Assembly (NCBI RefSeq): GCF_014297365.1
Contig: NZ_JACOQD010000002.1
Span: 124,001 to 188,000, forward strand
DNA length: 64,000 bases
Direction of reading: 5' to 3'
Origin: Winogradskyella echinorum
GTDB taxonomy: Bacteria; Bacteroidota; Bacteroidia; Flavobacteriales; Flavobacteriaceae
The notes below the pieces were generated by a model. The model made no database searches. It had not been told where the DNA came from and saw nothing but the letters and a program-made list of their open reading frames with translations. Made by a program: the position numbers and the translations under genes. This document shows positions 62,707 to 64,000 of the stretch, piece after piece (the stretch's first letter is position 1; every line of letters begins with the position of its first letter).

Positions 62707-64000
62707 ATGACCTACAACATAATAGATGTTGAAACCACAGGACAAGGTAATCGCATAACCGAAATTTCTGTGTTTAAATATGATGGTGAAACAATTATTG
62801 ACGAGTTTACATCATTAGTAAATCCGGAATGTCTTATTCCACAGCATATTACAGCACTTACTGGCATTGATAATGCTTTGGTGGCTAATGCTCCTATTTT
62901 TAAGACTATAGCACAAAACATACTAGATATCACTGAGGGCTCTATATTTGTTGCTCACAATGTTAACTTTGATTATAACGTAATTAATGGAGAATTTAAA
63001 CGTATTGGGTTAGATTTTGAAAGAAAAAAACTTTGTACAGTACGTTTATCTCGTCGCCTAATTCCTGGTCATAAGTCTTATAGCTTAGGTGAAATTTGTA
63101 AAGCGCTAAACATCAATTTAGTAGATAGACATAGAGCTCGTGGTGATGCTGAAGCTACAGTTGTTTTGTTTAAATTGTTATTAAAACAACCTAATGCTGA
63201 AGCCGTATTTAAAGAGTTTTTGAATAAAAATTCTAGACAATCTACGTTACCTCCTAATTTACCAAAAGCAACATTTGAAGCTTTGCCCGAAGTAGCCGGT
63301 ATCTATTATTTTAAGGATAAAAAAGGGAAAATAATCTATGTTGGCAAAGCCAACAATATCAAAAAGAGAGTACTGAGTCATTTTTATAGTAAAATTAAAA
63401 AAGCACAAGATATGGTGCGAGAAACTGGTGATTTGGATTTTGAAATTTCGGGCAGTGAATTAATTGCCTTACTTATGGAAGATGCAGCTATAAAGCACCA
63501 CTTCCCTATTTATAATAAAATGGCAAAACGAGCAGTTCAGTCCTTTTCTATTTGCTCTTATGAAGACAGAAATGGTATTATTCATTTGGCAAGTAATAAA
63601 AGTCGCTTTGTGCCCAATCCTATTGTAACATTTTATAATGTGCGAGATGTAAGGTTATTTATGGAGAAATTATGTTCTAAGTTTAATCTTTGCCCAAAAT
63701 ATTGTCATTTACAAGAAGCTGTTTCTGCATGTTCGCATTATAGTCTTAAAGATTGTAAAGGGGTTTGTAGAGACCAAGAAAATGTTGAAGATTACAATAA
63801 CCGAGTGCTAGACGCTATACACTTTATGTCTAATCAGAAAGAAGATGTTATTCTTAAAGAAAAAGGACGACATACCAATGAAGACGCCTTTGTAATGATA
63901 AAAAATGGTGAATATTTAGGCTATGGATTTGTAGATAAAGAGGAACAGATAAATCATATTGATGATTTACAAACCTATCTAATTCCTCAGAAAAACAGTG
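62707..64000 (+). CDS. DnaQ-like 3'-5' exonuclease fused to GIY-YIG domain, incomplete at the window end
   Basis: About 431 residues before the window end; no stop is seen. The start ATG at 62707 gives MTYNIIDVETTGQGNRITEIS, the ExoI motif with DxE. HNVNFDYNVINGEF is ExoII and HRARGDAEATV is ExoIII. A GIY-YIG domain follows at about residues 195-275 (EVAGIYYFKDKKGKIIYVGKANNIKKRVLSHF), as in UvrC N-termini. The fusion occurs in Bacteroidota, with a presumed role in DNA repair. It lies beyond repeat copy A3. Confidence 0.9.
   Translation, partial: MTYNIIDVETTGQGNRITEISVFKYDGETIIDEFTSLVNPECLIPQHITALTGIDNALVANAPIFKTIAQNILDITEGSIFVAHNVNFDYNVINGEFKRIGLDFERKKLCTVRLSRRLIPGHKSYSLGEICKALNINLVDRHRARGDAEATVVLFKLLLKQPNAEAVFKEFLNKNSRQSTLPPNLPKATFEALPEVAGIYYFKDKKGKIIYVGKANNIKKRVLSHFYSKIKKAQDMVRETGDLDFEISGSELIALLMEDAAIKHHFPIYNKMAKRAVQSFSICSYEDRNGIIHLASNKSRFVPNPIVTFYNVRDVRLFMEKLCSKFNLCPKYCHLQEAVSACSHYSLKDCKGVCRDQENVEDYNNRVLDAIHFMSNQKEDVILKEKGRHTNEDAFVMIKNGEYLGYGFVDKEEQINHIDDLQTYLIPQKNS

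Noticed and set aside
1..64000. tRNA or rRNA genes
   Set aside because: No cloverleaf-type sequence with CCA-region and T-loop patterns or rRNA signature was noticed on reading; a dedicated search would be needed to exclude a divergent tRNA.

Overview
The window looks like a chromosomal segment of a marine member of the Flavobacteriaceae (Bacteroidota). The DNA is AT-rich. Shine-Dalgarno sites are not evident, and several upstream regions carry the Bacteroidota -7 box TAnnTTTG. Family-typical genes include a type IX secretion (Por) C-terminal tail, a TonB-dependent receptor with a carboxypeptidase-like N-terminal domain, LytS/LytTR regulation, DUF6090, DUF4251 and a divergent TruA paralogue. 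No rRNA, tRNA or CRISPR array was seen. All family calls come from reading the sequence; no database search was run.

Positions 1-26570 are ordinary core genome. They hold a LytTR membrane regulator, a T9SS cargo protein, a TruA-like enzyme and a stress block (Dps, MscS, DUF1328, a small acidic lipoprotein). After these come a thioesterase, a second MscS channel, a zinc metalloprotease lipoprotein, a cold-shock-domain protein, topoisomerase III, an M23/LysM peptidase, two helicases, LpxD, CspA, an ArsC-like protein and a ribosome hibernation factor. Two intergenic repeat types interrupt this block: a 165-bp unit in 2.5 tandem copies at 22433-22850, and a hairpin element at 23916-24022.

Positions 26571-38515 are accessory. 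Gaps at 26571-27311, 33207-33545, 38088-38450 and 62041-62485 carry related, hairpin-forming non-coding repeats that bracket gene cassettes. Cassette 1 (27312-31504, minus) is the best candidate for an undescribed system. It has a stand-alone WYL-like protein, a zinc-hook ABC-type ATPase with an RxxxE...H pattern near its C-terminus, a PD-(D/E)XK nuclease-like protein and a small unknown protein, and it reads like an anti-phage operon. Next to it lies a secreted protein with a phage tail-collar-like C-terminus. Cassette 2 (33634-38029) has a small HicB-like ORF, an HtrA-type protease, an outer-membrane barrel and a DUF2147 protein, divergent from a LytS/LytTR two-component pair.

Positions 38516-61911 form an aromatic-catabolism island. 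The minus-strand operon pcaH-pcaG-pcaB-pcaL-pobA-pcaIJ takes 4-hydroxybenzoate through protocatechuate to 3-oxoadipyl-CoA, with a PobR-like AraC regulator divergent from it. A vanAB-type demethylase feeds vanillate-like methoxy-aromatics into it. The plus-strand half holds a cyclase-family hydrolase, an AraC regulator, a TonB-dependent receptor, an arylsulfatase, an MFS transporter, a DUF3861 protein, an O-methyltransferase, a broken formylglycine-generating-enzyme relic, an extradiol dioxygenase, an alpha/beta hydrolase, a flavin monooxygenase and a fumarylacetoacetate-hydrolase-family enzyme. My inference is uptake and desulfation of a sulfated phenolic, ring hydroxylation, meta-cleavage and hydrolysis. 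The real substrate is unknown.

The window ends inside a DnaQ-like exonuclease fused to a GIY-YIG domain (62707-64000).
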